Part shown: positions 1 to 9,308 of the stretch, in pieces | Layout of the letters: every line of letters starts with the position of its first letter | Numbering within the stretch: position 1 is the stretch's first letter | Origin: Ferdinandcohnia sp036965045 | Lineage (GTDB): Bacteria > Bacillota > Bacilli > Bacillales > Bacillaceae_L | Length of the DNA stretch: 64,000 nucleotides | Assembly: GCF_036965045.1 (NCBI RefSeq) | Contig: NZ_JBALOV010000005.1 | Span: 119,704-183,703, forward strand | Direction: 5' to 3' | Translations under genes and position numbers: made by a program | Notes under the pieces: generated by a model | Told to the model about the DNA's origin: nothing | What the model saw: the letters and a program-made list of their open reading frames with translations, nothing else | Databases searched by the model: none

Positions 1-13
1 TAATTTTCTTCAT
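1..13 (-). CDS. 5' end of a gene following kbl, possibly SDR-type threonine dehydrogenase
   Basis: On the minus strand a GGGGGAATG Shine-Dalgarno stretch is followed by ATG AAG AAA ATT (start codon at 11-13), 25 bases after the kbl stop. Only about four codons (MKKI) are inside the window. Threonine 3-dehydrogenase commonly sits beside kbl, and the SDR-type enzyme starts with a similar MKxI before its nucleotide-binding loop. The identity is therefore inferred from context only. Confidence 0.4.
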
Positions 14-38
14 GATTCATTCCCCCGAGTTGGTCAAC

Positions 39-1226
39 TTAGATAATCTTCATTTCCTTGCCTACTTTTTCATAAATTGCGACTGCTTGATCGAGCATTT
101 CCTTTGTATGTGCAGCAGTCGGCATATTCCGTACCCTTCCTGTTCCTTGTGGGACAGTTGGGAATACGATTGATTTCGCATAGACGCCTTCTTCGATTAA
201 TCTCTTACTAAATTCCTGTGTCTTCACTTCATCCCCAACAATAACTGGTGTAATTGGAGTTTCACTATGTCCAATATCAAAGCCTCGTTCTTTTAACTGC
301 TGCTTGAAGTAGTTGGCATTTTCCCATAGCTTATCGTGAAGTTCTGTAGAGTTCATTAGGATTTCAATTGCTTTTGTCGCAGCGACAGCATCAGCAGGTG
401 TCACAGCAGTTGAGAATAAAAATGGTCTGCTTCGAACCTTTAACCAGTCAATTAACTCCTTTTTACCCGCTACATACCCACCAACAACGCCAATTGCTTT
501 TGAAAGAGTTCCAATTTGGAAATCAACCTTATCAGAAAGTCCAAAATGCTTAACCGTACCCGCACCTTTTCCTAAAACACCTGAACCGTGGGCATCGTCT
601 ACATATGTAATCAAGTCAAATTCTTCTGCGATTTGTACGATTTCAGGTAGCTTTGCAATGTCACCATCCATGGAGAAGACACCATCGGTGATGACCATAA
701 CTTTGTTATATAAGCCAGACTCAGTTGCCTCTTTTGCTTTTTTACGCAAATCATCCATATCCGAGTGGTTGAAACGAATGATTTTTGCCTTTGAAAGACG
801 GCATCCATCGATGATCGAAGCATGATTGAGTTCATCAGAAAGAATCGCGTCATTTTTATCCATAACTGCAAAAATCGCTGCCATATTACAGTTAAAGCCA
901 GATTGATAGGAAATAGCTGCTTCCGTATGCTTAAACTCTGCAAGCTTTTCTTCTAGTTTCAGATGAAGATCAAGTGTCCCGTTGATGGTACGAACCGCAC
1001 CTGCACCTACGCCATACGTATCGATCGCTCCCTTAGCGTCCTCTTTTAAGCGCTCATCCGTTGCCAAGCCTAAGTAGTTATTAGAGGAAAGATTAATCAG
1101 TTCCTTGCCATTGATCTTGATGATTGGTCCGTTTGCACCTTGAAGAGGGTCGATTACATTATAAAGACCTTTCTTCTTTAAATCCTCCAGATTTTCACGT
1201 AAAAATGAGTCTAACACCTTCGACAT
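39..1226 (-). CDS. kbl: glycine C-acetyltransferase (2-amino-3-ketobutyrate CoA ligase)
   Basis: This is a PLP enzyme that cleaves 2-amino-3-ketobutyrate with CoA to glycine and acetyl-CoA, the second step of threonine breakdown. At 395 aa it has the normal length of the alpha-oxoamine synthase family. Visible motifs are the DAHGSG segment near residue 211 and the PLP lysine in GTLSKAIG (about K243). The N-terminus (SFLRENLEDLKKKGLY) matches Kbl rather than BioF. An AGGAGG-type site precedes the ATG. The next gene starts 25 bases downstream and is probably the dehydrogenase that supplies the substrate. Confidence 0.93.
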   Translation of the reverse strand: MSKVLDSFLRENLEDLKKKGLYNVIDPLQGANGPIIKINGKELINLSSNNYLGLATDERLKEDAKGAIDTYGVGAGAVRTINGTLDLHLKLEEKLAEFKHTEAAISYQSGFNCNMAAIFAVMDKNDAILSDELNHASIIDGCRLSKAKIIRFNHSDMDDLRKKAKEATESGLYNKVMVITDGVFSMDGDIAKLPEIVQIAEEFDLITYVDDAHGSGVLGKGAGTVKHFGLSDKVDFQIGTLSKAIGVVGGYVAGKKELIDWLKVRSRPFLFSTAVTPADAVAATKAIEILMNSTELHDKLWENANYFKQQLKERGFDIGHSETPITPVIVGDEVKTQEFSKRLIEEGVYAKSIVFPTVPQGTGRVRNMPTAAHTKEMLDQAVAIYEKVGKEMKII

Positions 1227-1555
1227 CTAGAATCCTCCTTTTGTATGTTTACAAAACACAAGTGTATTCTCCAGAAATACATTATCACGATTATAAATCC
1301 TTCTATATCAACATTTATACTTCATACTTTACCACATTATTCACCAAATGTTTATACCCAGCGGACACTTTTTCTTATTATTATTATATTATTTGTTAGT
1401 TTTGAATTGGTGATTCAAAGAGTTAGTTTTATAAATTGGAGAAGTATTGTTTCGAGTGGGATTTTGGGGAATTTAGGTAAAATTTTTGGGTGTTTCTAGG
1501 AGACCACCTACCCTCTATAGTGCTCGGTGTCCCTCCGCCATGATTCAAACAAAGT
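1227..1555. other. intergenic region between kbl and the MurR-like gene
   Basis: About 330 AT-rich bases with no convincing gene. It must contain the kbl promoter on the minus strand. A TATAAT-like hexamer lies in the AT-rich stretch near 1380-1390, but no well-spaced -35 partner is clear. Short open frames here have no ribosome binding site. Confidence 0.4.
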
Positions 1556-1581
1556 TAAAAAAAAGACCATTTCTGGTCTTA
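1556..1581 (-). terminator. rho-independent terminator of the MurR-like gene
   Basis: A perfect 7-bp stem AAGACCA/TGGTCTT with a TTTC loop is followed on the minus strand by a run of U. The stop codon of the regulator lies in the stem. Confidence 0.85.
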
Positions 1582-2451
1582 TTTTATTGGGTCATGCAAG
1601 ATATTGATCATTTCTCGTGTTTCATCTAAGTGTCTTACTGTTTGGTCGTACGCTTGTGAAGCAACACTCATAAAAAGAATATCAATTACGTGTAGTTGAG
1701 CAATTCTTGATGAAGTGGCGCCACTACGGAAGGTTGGTTCTCTTGTAGCTGAGGTATACAGTCGAATATCGGCCTGCTCAGTCACAATCGAAGAGCCATA
1801 TTTCGTTAAGCTGATTGTATGGGCACCCTTTTTATTCGCAAGCTCAAGGATTTTTGCCACTTCAAACGTTTCCCCTGAAAAGGATATTCCGACAACCACA
1901 TCATTTTCACCAGCATTTGCAACCAAAGTTGCCGCCATATGTACATCAGGAAATGCCGTTGCTTTTTTGTTTATTCGCAAAAATTTTTGCTGAGCATCTT
2001 GGGCGATGATGCTTGATGCACCTACTCCAAAAAAGTGAATCGTCCCTGCATTTTTTAGAACTTCAACCGCTCTTGCAAGCTCTTCATTGTTTAACAATTC
2101 TGCTGTTTCCCTCAAGGTTTGGACACTATTATTTGTCATCTTTTCAATAATCGACAACGTCGATTCATTCGGCTCAATATCACGGAAGCCGGTAGCTTTC
2201 TTCTTTTGCAAATCTCCTGCAATGCGAAGCTTTAAATCCTGAAACCCTTTTAAATCGAGTGATTTGCAAAGTCTTATGACAGCGGCACTGCTTGTTGAGC
2301 TTCTTTTTCCAAGCTCACTGGCCGTAAGTGTAATCGTCTCCTGCGGGTTTTCTAATATATATTTAGCAATTTTCTTTTCAGACGGTGGAAGGTTTTCATG
2401 CATTTCCTGAAGCATGACGAGACCCCCGGTCATAAAGGACATTATCATCAA
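1579..2451 (-). CDS. murR: MurR/RpiR-family transcriptional regulator of the muropeptide cluster
   Basis: An N-terminal RpiR helix-turn-helix (LPPSEKKIAKYIL, then TASELGKRSSTSSAAVIRLCKSL) is followed by a SIS sugar-phosphate isomerase domain (IHFFGVGASS onward). In the family the SIS domain senses a phosphosugar such as MurNAc-6-phosphate. The start is ambiguous: the open frame begins MMIMSFMTGG, and MTGG resembles the usual start of Bacillus MurR (ATG about 2427). A TATAAT hexamer at 2475-2480 suggests its own promoter. It is the last gene of the salvage cluster and most likely its regulator; the palindromes at 14667, 15722, 17732 and 36716 are candidate operators. The MurR assignment rests on context; other RpiR regulators look alike. 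Confidence 0.8.
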   Translation of the reverse strand: MMIMSFMTGGLVMLQEMHENLPPSEKKIAKYILENPQETITLTASELGKRSSTSSAAVIRLCKSLDLKGFQDLKLRIAGDLQKKKATGFRDIEPNESTLSIIEKMTNNSVQTLRETAELLNNEELARAVEVLKNAGTIHFFGVGASSIIAQDAQQKFLRINKKATAFPDVHMAATLVANAGENDVVVGISFSGETFEVAKILELANKKGAHTISLTKYGSSIVTEQADIRLYTSATREPTFRSGATSSRIAQLHVIDILFMSVASQAYDQTVRHLDETREMINILHDPIK

Positions 2452-2558
2452 CTCTCTTTATTCATTCTACTTTTATTATAGCGGATTTCTGACATGCTCG
2501 GTGAAAATGAAACATCGAATTTCTGCGTCTTACTTATCGCCTCTTTAGGGACAGGAAA

Positions 2559-3515
2559 TTATAACGATTTTTTCATAACATGGAACTTTCGCGTTATCTC
2601 AAATCCTGTTTTCTTATAGAGGTATCCCGCTGAACTCTTCTCGCCTGTCCAGAGAAACCAGGCACCATGCAAACCTTCAGCCCGCATATTTTTCAGGCAT
2701 TCATTCAATAAAATCTTGCCTATGCCCTTACCCTGTTGGTCCGGGTCAACTCCGAATGGCCCGAAGCGATCTGGAATCCCCTCATAGCCACCGTAAATGC
2801 AAAAACCTACTAATTTCTCACCTTCTCTTGCAATTAAAATGCGATGAAGGGGAAGTCCCTGCAAGACTCCTTCCCGAATCGCACGTCCCCAATCAGGATT
2901 AAATGCGTTATTCGCAAATTGGATGACCTCATATAAATCTTTATCTTCTGCGGTTAAAAAGGTGTAGCCTTCCTGCTCCCGCTTTATTTTTAATTCAAGT
3001 ACATCAGAAGAGGGGGTAAAACCAACTAAGCTTCGATCCATCGCAACCGGTGAATATTGTTTTTCAAAACCTTGCTTCAAAAGGAAGGAATAACCATCAG
3101 GATAAGCTTCTTCATCGAGTCCTGGAAGGATGTAATTTGGTGCGTAAGAAGCAAAAAATACATTCTTCCGACCATTCGTTGCAAGGAATTCCAAGCCATC
3201 CTGCATTAATTTTTCGCCGACACCGGAACCTCGAAAATTGGGATGTACAAAAAAGAAGGGAATCCAGCCATTTTCGGGTTCTAACTCGGTTCCAGCCATA
3301 GGCAGCAGTCTCCGTATTGCATATAGGCAACCAATCATTTTTCCTCCATCAACAGCTACTCGTAATCCCATCGGATCAAAATTCGCATCTAATAGAACAA
3401 GATTTCGAAATCTATTCTGAGTGAGTGGGTCCTTCAGCAAGCACTCATTCCATAGTTCCACAATTCCCTTTTCATCGCCTGATTCATAATAACGAAATGA
3501 AACCACACGGTCCAT
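2559..3515 (-). CDS. tandem GNAT acetyltransferase, GlmA-like
   Basis: A 318-aa protein with two GNAT folds. Acetyl-CoA-binding A motifs are visible in each half: HPNFRGSGVGEKL near residue 110 and DPDQQGKGIGKIL near residue 260. Two-domain GNATs beside nagZ and murK are known from Clostridium acetobutylicum (GlmA), where they N-acetylate glucosamine and glucosaminides. The context here (8 bases after namZ) supports the same role: re-acetylating amino sugars from de-N-acetylated peptidoglycan. A homologous protein lies at 13655-14602. The substrate is inferred. Confidence 0.7.
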   Translation of the reverse strand: MDRVVSFRYYESGDEKGIVELWNECLLKDPLTQNRFRNLVLLDANFDPMGLRVAVDGGKMIGCLYAIRRLLPMAGTELEPENGWIPFFFVHPNFRGSGVGEKLMQDGLEFLATNGRKNVFFASYAPNYILPGLDEEAYPDGYSFLLKQGFEKQYSPVAMDRSLVGFTPSSDVLELKIKREQEGYTFLTAEDKDLYEVIQFANNAFNPDWGRAIREGVLQGLPLHRILIAREGEKLVGFCIYGGYEGIPDRFGPFGVDPDQQGKGIGKILLNECLKNMRAEGLHGAWFLWTGEKSSAGYLYKKTGFEITRKFHVMKKSL

Positions 3516-3523
3516 CCCCTTCC

Positions 3524-4675
3524 TTATTTGTATAAAAGATAAGGCTGTCTTTGTTTGTTAAAGGCTTCCGTTTCAGCTTCACATAATTCTATAAAGCTAC
3601 TAGTCTTTCCATTCAGAACTAGTTCTTTAAGGTCCTTTGTCCCCGCTAGAAGGTCAAACATATAGGTTTTCTTTTCACCAAATTGAAGCAACTCAAAATC
3701 ATGGGGGTACATCTCAGCAATGGTTTCGAGTAATGTTAACCCTGTTTTCAATGAGTTGATTTTCCTGCGGTCGGTAACATGAAGCTGAATACCTTCGCAC
3801 ACTGCATCCTTATGTTTCTGATAAGTCGGAACGAAGGAGACAGGTCGAGCCAATACACCAGGTAGCTTTTTCTCATTAAAATACTTTGCCAATCGGTAGC
3901 CCTCAATATAAGGACTTCCTACATATTCAAAAGGCTTAGTTGTACCTCTTCCTTCTGATAAATTTGTTCCTTCCACTAAACAGGTGCCTGGGTATAACGT
4001 ACACATATCCATTCCTGTCGTATTAGGTGAAGGAGGGATCCAAAACAGGTCTGTTTCATCATAGAACATCTCACGGCTCCAGCCTTCCATTGGAATCACG
4101 ATTACCTCACAGTCGATTCCAAATTCATGCTTATACATGAGCGCAATTTCTCCAACGGTCATCCCGTGGCGATTCGGGATTGGATAGAGCCCAACGAAGG
4201 AGCGAACATCCTTCTCCACTAGATTTCCTTCCATTATGGTGCCAGTTATAGGATTTGGTCGGTCCAAGACAACAAATTGTTTACCGAACTCCGCACATGC
4301 TTCCATAACATAAGCCATTGTATAAATAAACGTATAATACCTTGCCCCAATATCTTGAAGGTCAAAGAATATCATGTCTACCTTCTCAAGCATTTCCTTT
4401 GTCGGCTTTTTCGTTGATCCGTAAAGACTATAGACTGGTATCTTTGTATAAGGATCGACAAAGGAATCAATTTTTTCCCCTTCCTTTGCATTTCCTCGAA
4501 TCCCGTGTTCAGGGCCGTAAAGGGCCGTAACTTGAATGTCTGGATGCTCATGGAATAAATCAATAGTCGGTGTTAGATTCTGGTTAACCCCAGTCATATT
4601 CGTAACCAGTCCAACACGCTTTCCTTTACATAAATCCACATAATTTCTTAAAAAACGATCAACTCCAAGCTCCAA
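3524..4675 (-). CDS. namZ: exo-beta-N-acetylmuramidase NamZ (DUF1343 family)
   Basis: This belongs to the family of B. subtilis YbbC/NamZ, which removes MurNAc from the non-reducing end of peptidoglycan fragments. Family motifs are YGPEHGIRG near residues 53-61, with the likely catalytic Glu in PEHG, then DLQDIGARYYTF near 106 and RPNPITG. It starts with TTG behind GGGGAGG. At 383 aa it lacks the secretion signal of the B. subtilis enzyme, because the mature-type sequence begins at once (MELGVDRFLRNYV). The enzyme is therefore probably cytoplasmic. It lies between the permease genes and a GNAT gene in the salvage operon. Confidence 0.88.
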   Translation of the reverse strand: MELGVDRFLRNYVDLCKGKRVGLVTNMTGVNQNLTPTIDLFHEHPDIQVTALYGPEHGIRGNAKEGEKIDSFVDPYTKIPVYSLYGSTKKPTKEMLEKVDMIFFDLQDIGARYYTFIYTMAYVMEACAEFGKQFVVLDRPNPITGTIMEGNLVEKDVRSFVGLYPIPNRHGMTVGEIALMYKHEFGIDCEVIVIPMEGWSREMFYDETDLFWIPPSPNTTGMDMCTLYPGTCLVEGTNLSEGRGTTKPFEYVGSPYIEGYRLAKYFNEKKLPGVLARPVSFVPTYQKHKDAVCEGIQLHVTDRRKINSLKTGLTLLETIAEMYPHDFELLQFGEKKTYMFDLLAGTKDLKELVLNGKTSSFIELCEAETEAFNKQRQPYLLYK

Positions 4676-4717
4676 AACATTTTCCTCCCCTCAAAAAAAG
4701 AGAGAGAGTCTCTCTCC

Positions 4718-5686
4718 CTATTCCTTCACTCCACCAAGTGTTAATCCTTTTACAAAATGACGTTGGAACAACATAAATACGATAATCATTGGGATGGAGG
4801 CAATTGCCGCTCCGCTCATCAGAAGCTTGAAGCTTGCCAAGTTTGCGTCCTGTAATGTTTTTAATCCAACTGGCAATGTATATAGGTTAGCATCGTTTAA
4901 CACAATAATTGGCCACAAGAAAGAGTTCCACACGTTCATAAATGTAAAGATACCCAGTGCGGCTAACCCTGGTTTGGCAAGTGGCAGGATGATTTTCCAA
5001 TATGTTTTCCATTCACTTGCACCGTCGATTTTCGCCGCATCAATCAGCTCGTCTGGAATGGAGTGCATAAATTGTCTCATTAAAAACACCCCGAAAACCA
5101 TCGCTAAGTCTGGGAAAATAAGTGCCCAGTGTGTATCCATAATCCCAAAATTTCGAACCATAATAAACAATGGTACTAAGGTAACCTGTCCTGGTATCAT
5201 CATTGTGGCAATAATTGACCAGAAAATGAGATTCCGTCCCGGGAACCGTTTTTTCGCAAGGACATACCCGGCCATTGAGTCAAAGAGGAGAATCCCAATC
5301 GTTACCACAACTGCAATATAAAAACTATTAAAAAACCAGATCCCTACGTTATTTTTATTAAACAAGGTCGTAAATCCAGAAAATGTATCTTCAATGATGT
5401 TGTCCATGACCTCACGGTGATAGGTAGCACTTTTAGTATCACCCGCGTTTTCTGCATCTCTGGCTTTTCCCCAATGCCCAAAGTACTCCGTAATCCCCAT
5501 CGGGTACATTTTGGGAGGGTTTGAATCAACATAGGATACTTGACGTTCTAGTTCTTCATCCTGGTAACTACTTAGCTGCAGGGATGTACTGAATACCCAA
5601 TACAATGGCAAAAGGGAAACAATCGCAAAAACGGATAGCAGCACATATATGATGAGCTTGTTTATTTTTTGAATACTTGATGTCAT
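4718..5686 (-). CDS. carbohydrate ABC transporter permease (MalG type)
   Basis: Inner-membrane permease of the CUT1 sugar importer class, 322 aa, with about six hydrophobic segments. The EAA loop that contacts the ATPase reads DAAKIDGASEWKTYWKIILPLAKPG near residue 215. Between the first and second membrane segments there is an unusually long charged insertion (about residues 38-105), longer than in typical MalG proteins. It forms the importer with the permease at 5699 and the lipoprotein at 6686. No ATPase is encoded nearby, so a shared MsmX-type ATPase elsewhere is likely. Confidence 0.88.
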   Translation of the reverse strand: MTSSIQKINKLIIYVLLSVFAIVSLLPLYWVFSTSLQLSSYQDEELERQVSYVDSNPPKMYPMGITEYFGHWGKARDAENAGDTKSATYHREVMDNIIEDTFSGFTTLFNKNNVGIWFFNSFYIAVVVTIGILLFDSMAGYVLAKKRFPGRNLIFWSIIATMMIPGQVTLVPLFIMVRNFGIMDTHWALIFPDLAMVFGVFLMRQFMHSIPDELIDAAKIDGASEWKTYWKIILPLAKPGLAALGIFTFMNVWNSFLWPIIVLNDANLYTLPVGLKTLQDANLASFKLLMSGAAIASIPMIIVFMLFQRHFVKGLTLGGVKE

Positions 5687-5698
5687 AACGCTTTCCCC

Positions 5699-6619
5699 CT
5701 AGTCATCGTACCGAAGTAAACGGAATTGAATAACAGAAAATAGTAGAATGATAAAGAATAAAATAACTGATTGTGCTGCCGCAAAACCAAATTCAAAGTC
5801 TCTAAAACCAGTTTTATAGATTAAGTGAACGAGCGTTTCCGTCGCTGTTCCTGGTCCTCCACCTGTCATCATAATGATTTGTGTAAACACCTGAAACGAA
5901 CCGATGGTACTAAGTAAAGTTAAATATAGTGTTGAAGGTTTTAATAATGGCAAAGTAATGTGAATCCATTTTTGAAAGCTATTTGCCCCATCGATGGTCG
6001 CTGCTTCATATAATGTATTTGAAATGGAACCCATTGAAGCAAGGTAAAGAATGATCCCCACTCCAAAAGGGATTAAACATTGCATAATGATTAAGGCCCA
6101 AAGTGCGGATGAGGATTGTCCCAACCAGTTAAGCGGCTCCATGCCAAACCATCCTAACACATAGTTAAATAACCCAAAATCATAGTTATACATCCAGCGC
6201 CACACCATCGCCACAATGACCATCGATGTAACGGTCGGTAAATAAAAGGCTCCCCGGAAGAAGCTTTGAGATAGTTTTCCAAGAGGATGGATGAGAGAAG
6301 CAATGATAAGTGCACTTATTACGTTAAAAGGGACCGTTACAACTGTAAAAAGGAATGTATTCCCCAACGCGTCGTAAAAGGCATCACTTTTAAATACCTT
6401 CATATAGTTGTCTAGACCTGCCCATTCACTCCCAAAAATTTTGTATTCCTGGAAGGAGATGATAAATGCCCACACCACCGGGATCGCAATAAATGCTATA
6501 AACAGGATAAGTTTTGGAAGTAAAAATAAATATGCGGAATAGTTCTTTTTCATTTCTTTCAATATCTTAGACTTTTTTGTCAGTACTACTGCATTTGCAG
6601 CATGATGAACGGGTTTCAC
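5699..6619 (-). CDS. carbohydrate ABC transporter permease (MalF type)
   Basis: A 306-aa permease with six predicted membrane helices and the EAA loop EAATIDGANSFQKWIHITLP near residue 210. The basic N-terminus (LTKKSKILKEMKKNYSAYLFLLPKL) is typical of MalF/UgpA partners. It lies 12 bases upstream of the MalG-type gene and 66 bases downstream of the binding-protein gene. It is one half of the predicted muropeptide or MurNAc-disaccharide importer; the substrate is inferred from the surrounding salvage genes. Confidence 0.88.
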   Translation of the reverse strand: MKPVHHAANAVVLTKKSKILKEMKKNYSAYLFLLPKLILFIAFIAIPVVWAFIISFQEYKIFGSEWAGLDNYMKVFKSDAFYDALGNTFLFTVVTVPFNVISALIIASLIHPLGKLSQSFFRGAFYLPTVTSMVIVAMVWRWMYNYDFGLFNYVLGWFGMEPLNWLGQSSSALWALIIMQCLIPFGVGIILYLASMGSISNTLYEAATIDGANSFQKWIHITLPLLKPSTLYLTLLSTIGSFQVFTQIIMMTGGGPGTATETLVHLIYKTGFRDFEFGFAAAQSVILFFIILLFSVIQFRLLRYDD

Positions 6620-6650
6620 CGCGATTCCCCCAATCTTTCATTTGGCAGCA

Positions 6651-6671
6651 GGCAGCCCAACCTGGACTGCC
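6651..6671 (-). other. hairpin between binding-protein and permease genes
   Basis: The minus strand reads GGCAGTCC-AGGTT-GGGCTGCC, a stable stem with one G-U pair and no U-run. In sugar ABC operons a hairpin here usually limits read-through or protects the abundant binding-protein mRNA. Confidence 0.6.
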
Positions 6672-6685
6672 CACCTTGCCAATTA

Positions 6686-8023
6686 CTACTCACCTAACAA
6701 TTCATTAACCTTCTTCTCAGCCGCCTTCATTGCTTCTTCTGCGGTCTTTTCACCATTGAATACTAACTGAAGCTCTGTTTGAATCGCTTCGTCAATTTTC
6801 TTCCACTCAGGGTGACGTGGTAGCATGACGACTTGTGAAGACATTTCTTGTGCGCGCTTCATTTCTGGATTGTCCTTATATGGATCTTTGTCTGCAGCAC
6901 TCTTACGTGCAGGGAAAATACCATACTCAGTTGCCATTGTAAATTGCTCATCCGTTGTCGAGATAAACTTAATAAATTCGCCAACCATTTCCTTTTTACC
7001 TGCATCCTCTTGGTGGAACATTGTCCAGCCACCTACTCCACCGATTGTTACAGGCTCGCCTGATTTACCTGTTGGGTAGTTTGCAACCGCAAAGTTTGTT
7101 GGATATTTTGTTTGTGCTGAACTAATTGCCCATGTAGCCCATGGTTGCATTGCCACAGTACGTTGCTCTTCGTTCGCCCATGCTTGGAATGTGCCACCAA
7201 CATCTTGACCCCCTAATGTTTCAGGAGCTACGTTATGCTTTAATTTCAGATCCGCAAGCTGTTGAATCGCTTCTACTGCTTCTGGCTCTGTAAATGTGAA
7301 TTTTGTCATATCTTCATTCAATGGACTTCCACCATTGATGTAGAAGAATGGCCAAGCTTCATAATACCCAGGAAGGATATAAGTTGAGAATCCATATACA
7401 TCTGTTTTCCCATCGTTATCACGATCAAATGTTAGCTTCTCAGCTGCCGCAAAGAATTCATCCCATGTCCATTCACCGTTTGCAGGAGGCTCAACTCCAC
7501 GCTCTTCAAATAAATCTAGGTTTAAAAGCATTGCATGTACGGTTAAAGAGTTAGGAACACCATATAATTTTCCATCAAATGTATAAGCATCAAGTGCATT
7601 CTCATAGAAATCCTTTAGCTCATCTTCAGTGAATAAATCATTAACCGACTCAATGACACCTTGTTCAATATGGTCAATACTTACAGCGCTTCCGCTAATA
7701 TCAACTGGTGCAACGTCTGGCCAAGATTGCCCTGCAATCGAAACTCCTAATTTATCAGGTAGCTCTGCCCATGGAACTTGAACTAAATCAACTTTTACCC
7801 CTTCATGAGCTGCTTCAAATTCTTTAATTTTGCTTTCCATCCAGTGGAATTTATTATCTTTATCATCTGGCCAACGCGGTCCATCCCACACTGTGATCGT
7901 TCCTGTCCAAGCCTTATCACTGTCACCGTCGCCGTCTTTTGTTGTGTTCTCTTTTTTACTACATGCCGCCAACAATCCAATTACTAAAATACTTATAAGA
8001 AAAAGACTAAGCCATTTTTTCAT
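6686..8023 (-). CDS. sugar ABC transporter substrate-binding lipoprotein
   Basis: A family 1 extracellular solute-binding protein of 445 aa. The start chosen is the ATG at 8023 behind AAGGGGG, which gives a lipoprotein signal MKKWLSLFLISILVIGLLAAC with the lipid-modified Cys near residue 21; an in-frame upstream ATG lacks a signal. The mature protein begins with an acidic linker and a typical ITVWDGPRW strand. Placement between anmK and two permeases points to a peptidoglycan-derived sugar or muropeptide as ligand. Binding proteins of this type do not reveal their ligand by sequence alone. Confidence 0.88.
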   Translation of the reverse strand: MKKWLSLFLISILVIGLLAACSKKENTTKDGDGDSDKAWTGTITVWDGPRWPDDKDNKFHWMESKIKEFEAAHEGVKVDLVQVPWAELPDKLGVSIAGQSWPDVAPVDISGSAVSIDHIEQGVIESVNDLFTEDELKDFYENALDAYTFDGKLYGVPNSLTVHAMLLNLDLFEERGVEPPANGEWTWDEFFAAAEKLTFDRDNDGKTDVYGFSTYILPGYYEAWPFFYINGGSPLNEDMTKFTFTEPEAVEAIQQLADLKLKHNVAPETLGGQDVGGTFQAWANEEQRTVAMQPWATWAISSAQTKYPTNFAVANYPTGKSGEPVTIGGVGGWTMFHQEDAGKKEMVGEFIKFISTTDEQFTMATEYGIFPARKSAADKDPYKDNPEMKRAQEMSSQVVMLPRHPEWKKIDEAIQTELQLVFNGEKTAEEAMKAAEKKVNELLGE

Positions 8024-8131
8024 TTTACTTTTCCCCCTTACGTATCTTTCATCATTGTTTTCATTGCAGTGCCAACACAAACTTTAAATAGTAACTCTTT
8101 CCCTCGCCTCCCTTCAGTTTTCCTTTATTTT

Positions 8132-9295
8132 TTATGCTAGAGCAATTTTCCCCATGATTACAGGAATACTTGCTCCTGTTGCTGATGGAAGATTATTCGG
8201 TCGTTTGTTGATGCATTGGTACCCCAGTAAGGCAAATACGATTGCTTCCTTGGCATCAGCTGGGATCCCCAATTCATCTGTGCTGCCTAGCTTGATGGAT
8301 GGAGGCAGATGGTCTTGCAATTTCTTTCGAAGTGTTTGGTTGTACCAGCCACCACCGCTTATAAACATCTCTTGGATTTTATAAGAATCTAGAAATTTCT
8401 TACATTCATCTGCAATCGTTCGGGCTGTTAACTCCGTAATCGTCGCTATCTTATCCTCTGGGGCCAAATCAGCCTTTGTATTCCAAAGTTCCTGCGCATA
8501 CTCGATACCGAATAATTCTCGACCCGTACTTTTTGGTGCCGGCAATTTGTAATAGTCATGATCTAAAAGCTCTTCAAGCCATTTCTCATCTACTTTTCCT
8601 TGTGCAGCCAGCTCGCCATTTTTATCATAGGTTTGCATTCCTTTTGTAGCCCATGTCGTAAATGCATCAATCAGCATATTCCCTGGACCGGTATCGAAGG
8701 CGAGTACTTGTTCATCGCTCTCGGCAGGCGGTAAAACGGTGATGTTCGCAATTCCACCGATATTAGCTAGGATTCTACCTCTCGAAACGGTCCTAAATAA
8801 CAGATCATCTGCATATGGAACCAATGGTGCACCTTGTCCGCCGACTGCCATATCACGTGTTCGGAAGTCTCCAACTGTCATGACACCGGTTCGTTCTGCA
8901 ATTACCGCAATATCGCCAATTTGTAAGGTTGAAGTAAGACTATAGCCTTCCACCGGTTTAGCTTCCGGCTGGTGGAAAATGGTCTGGCCATGGGAGCTAA
9001 TTAGATCAACATCTTTCATCTCAAAACCCGCTTCAGTCACGACCTTTTTTGCGGCTTTCGCAAACAATTCTCCAAGGAGCATATTTGATAAAGAAATATC
9101 CTCGAGCCTGGATCTGTTTGGGTCACATAACGCTAATATTCGCTCCCTCATTGATCCCGTGTAAGGAAGTGTTGAAAAATGAATCAGTTTAACCTGGATT
9201 TTTTGATTGTCACTTTCGGAAATATTGACTAAAGCCGCATCGATGCCATCAAGTGATGTTCCTGACATTAAACCCACCACTACCCTTTCGCTCAC
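8132..9295 (-). CDS. anmK: anhydro-N-acetylmuramic acid kinase
   Basis: AnmK hydrolyses the 1,6-anhydro ring of anhydro-MurNAc and phosphorylates it to MurNAc-6-phosphate, the substrate of MurQ. At 387 aa it has full length, with the ASKHA-fold phosphate loop GLMSGTSLDGIDAAL at residues 8-22, SSHGQTIFH near 103, NIGGIANIT and FDTGPGNMLIDA. It is cytoplasmic and begins 13 bases after nagZ. Its presence implies that anhydro-sugars made by lytic transglycosylases are recycled, which fits the SpoIID-domain proteins in this window. Confidence 0.95.
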   Translation of the reverse strand: MSERVVVGLMSGTSLDGIDAALVNISESDNQKIQVKLIHFSTLPYTGSMRERILALCDPNRSRLEDISLSNMLLGELFAKAAKKVVTEAGFEMKDVDLISSHGQTIFHQPEAKPVEGYSLTSTLQIGDIAVIAERTGVMTVGDFRTRDMAVGGQGAPLVPYADDLLFRTVSRGRILANIGGIANITVLPPAESDEQVLAFDTGPGNMLIDAFTTWATKGMQTYDKNGELAAQGKVDEKWLEELLDHDYYKLPAPKSTGRELFGIEYAQELWNTKADLAPEDKIATITELTARTIADECKKFLDSYKIQEMFISGGGWYNQTLRKKLQDHLPPSIKLGSTDELGIPADAKEAIVFALLGYQCINKRPNNLPSATGASIPVIMGKIALA

Positions 9296-9308
9296 ATCAA
9301 CCTCTCCC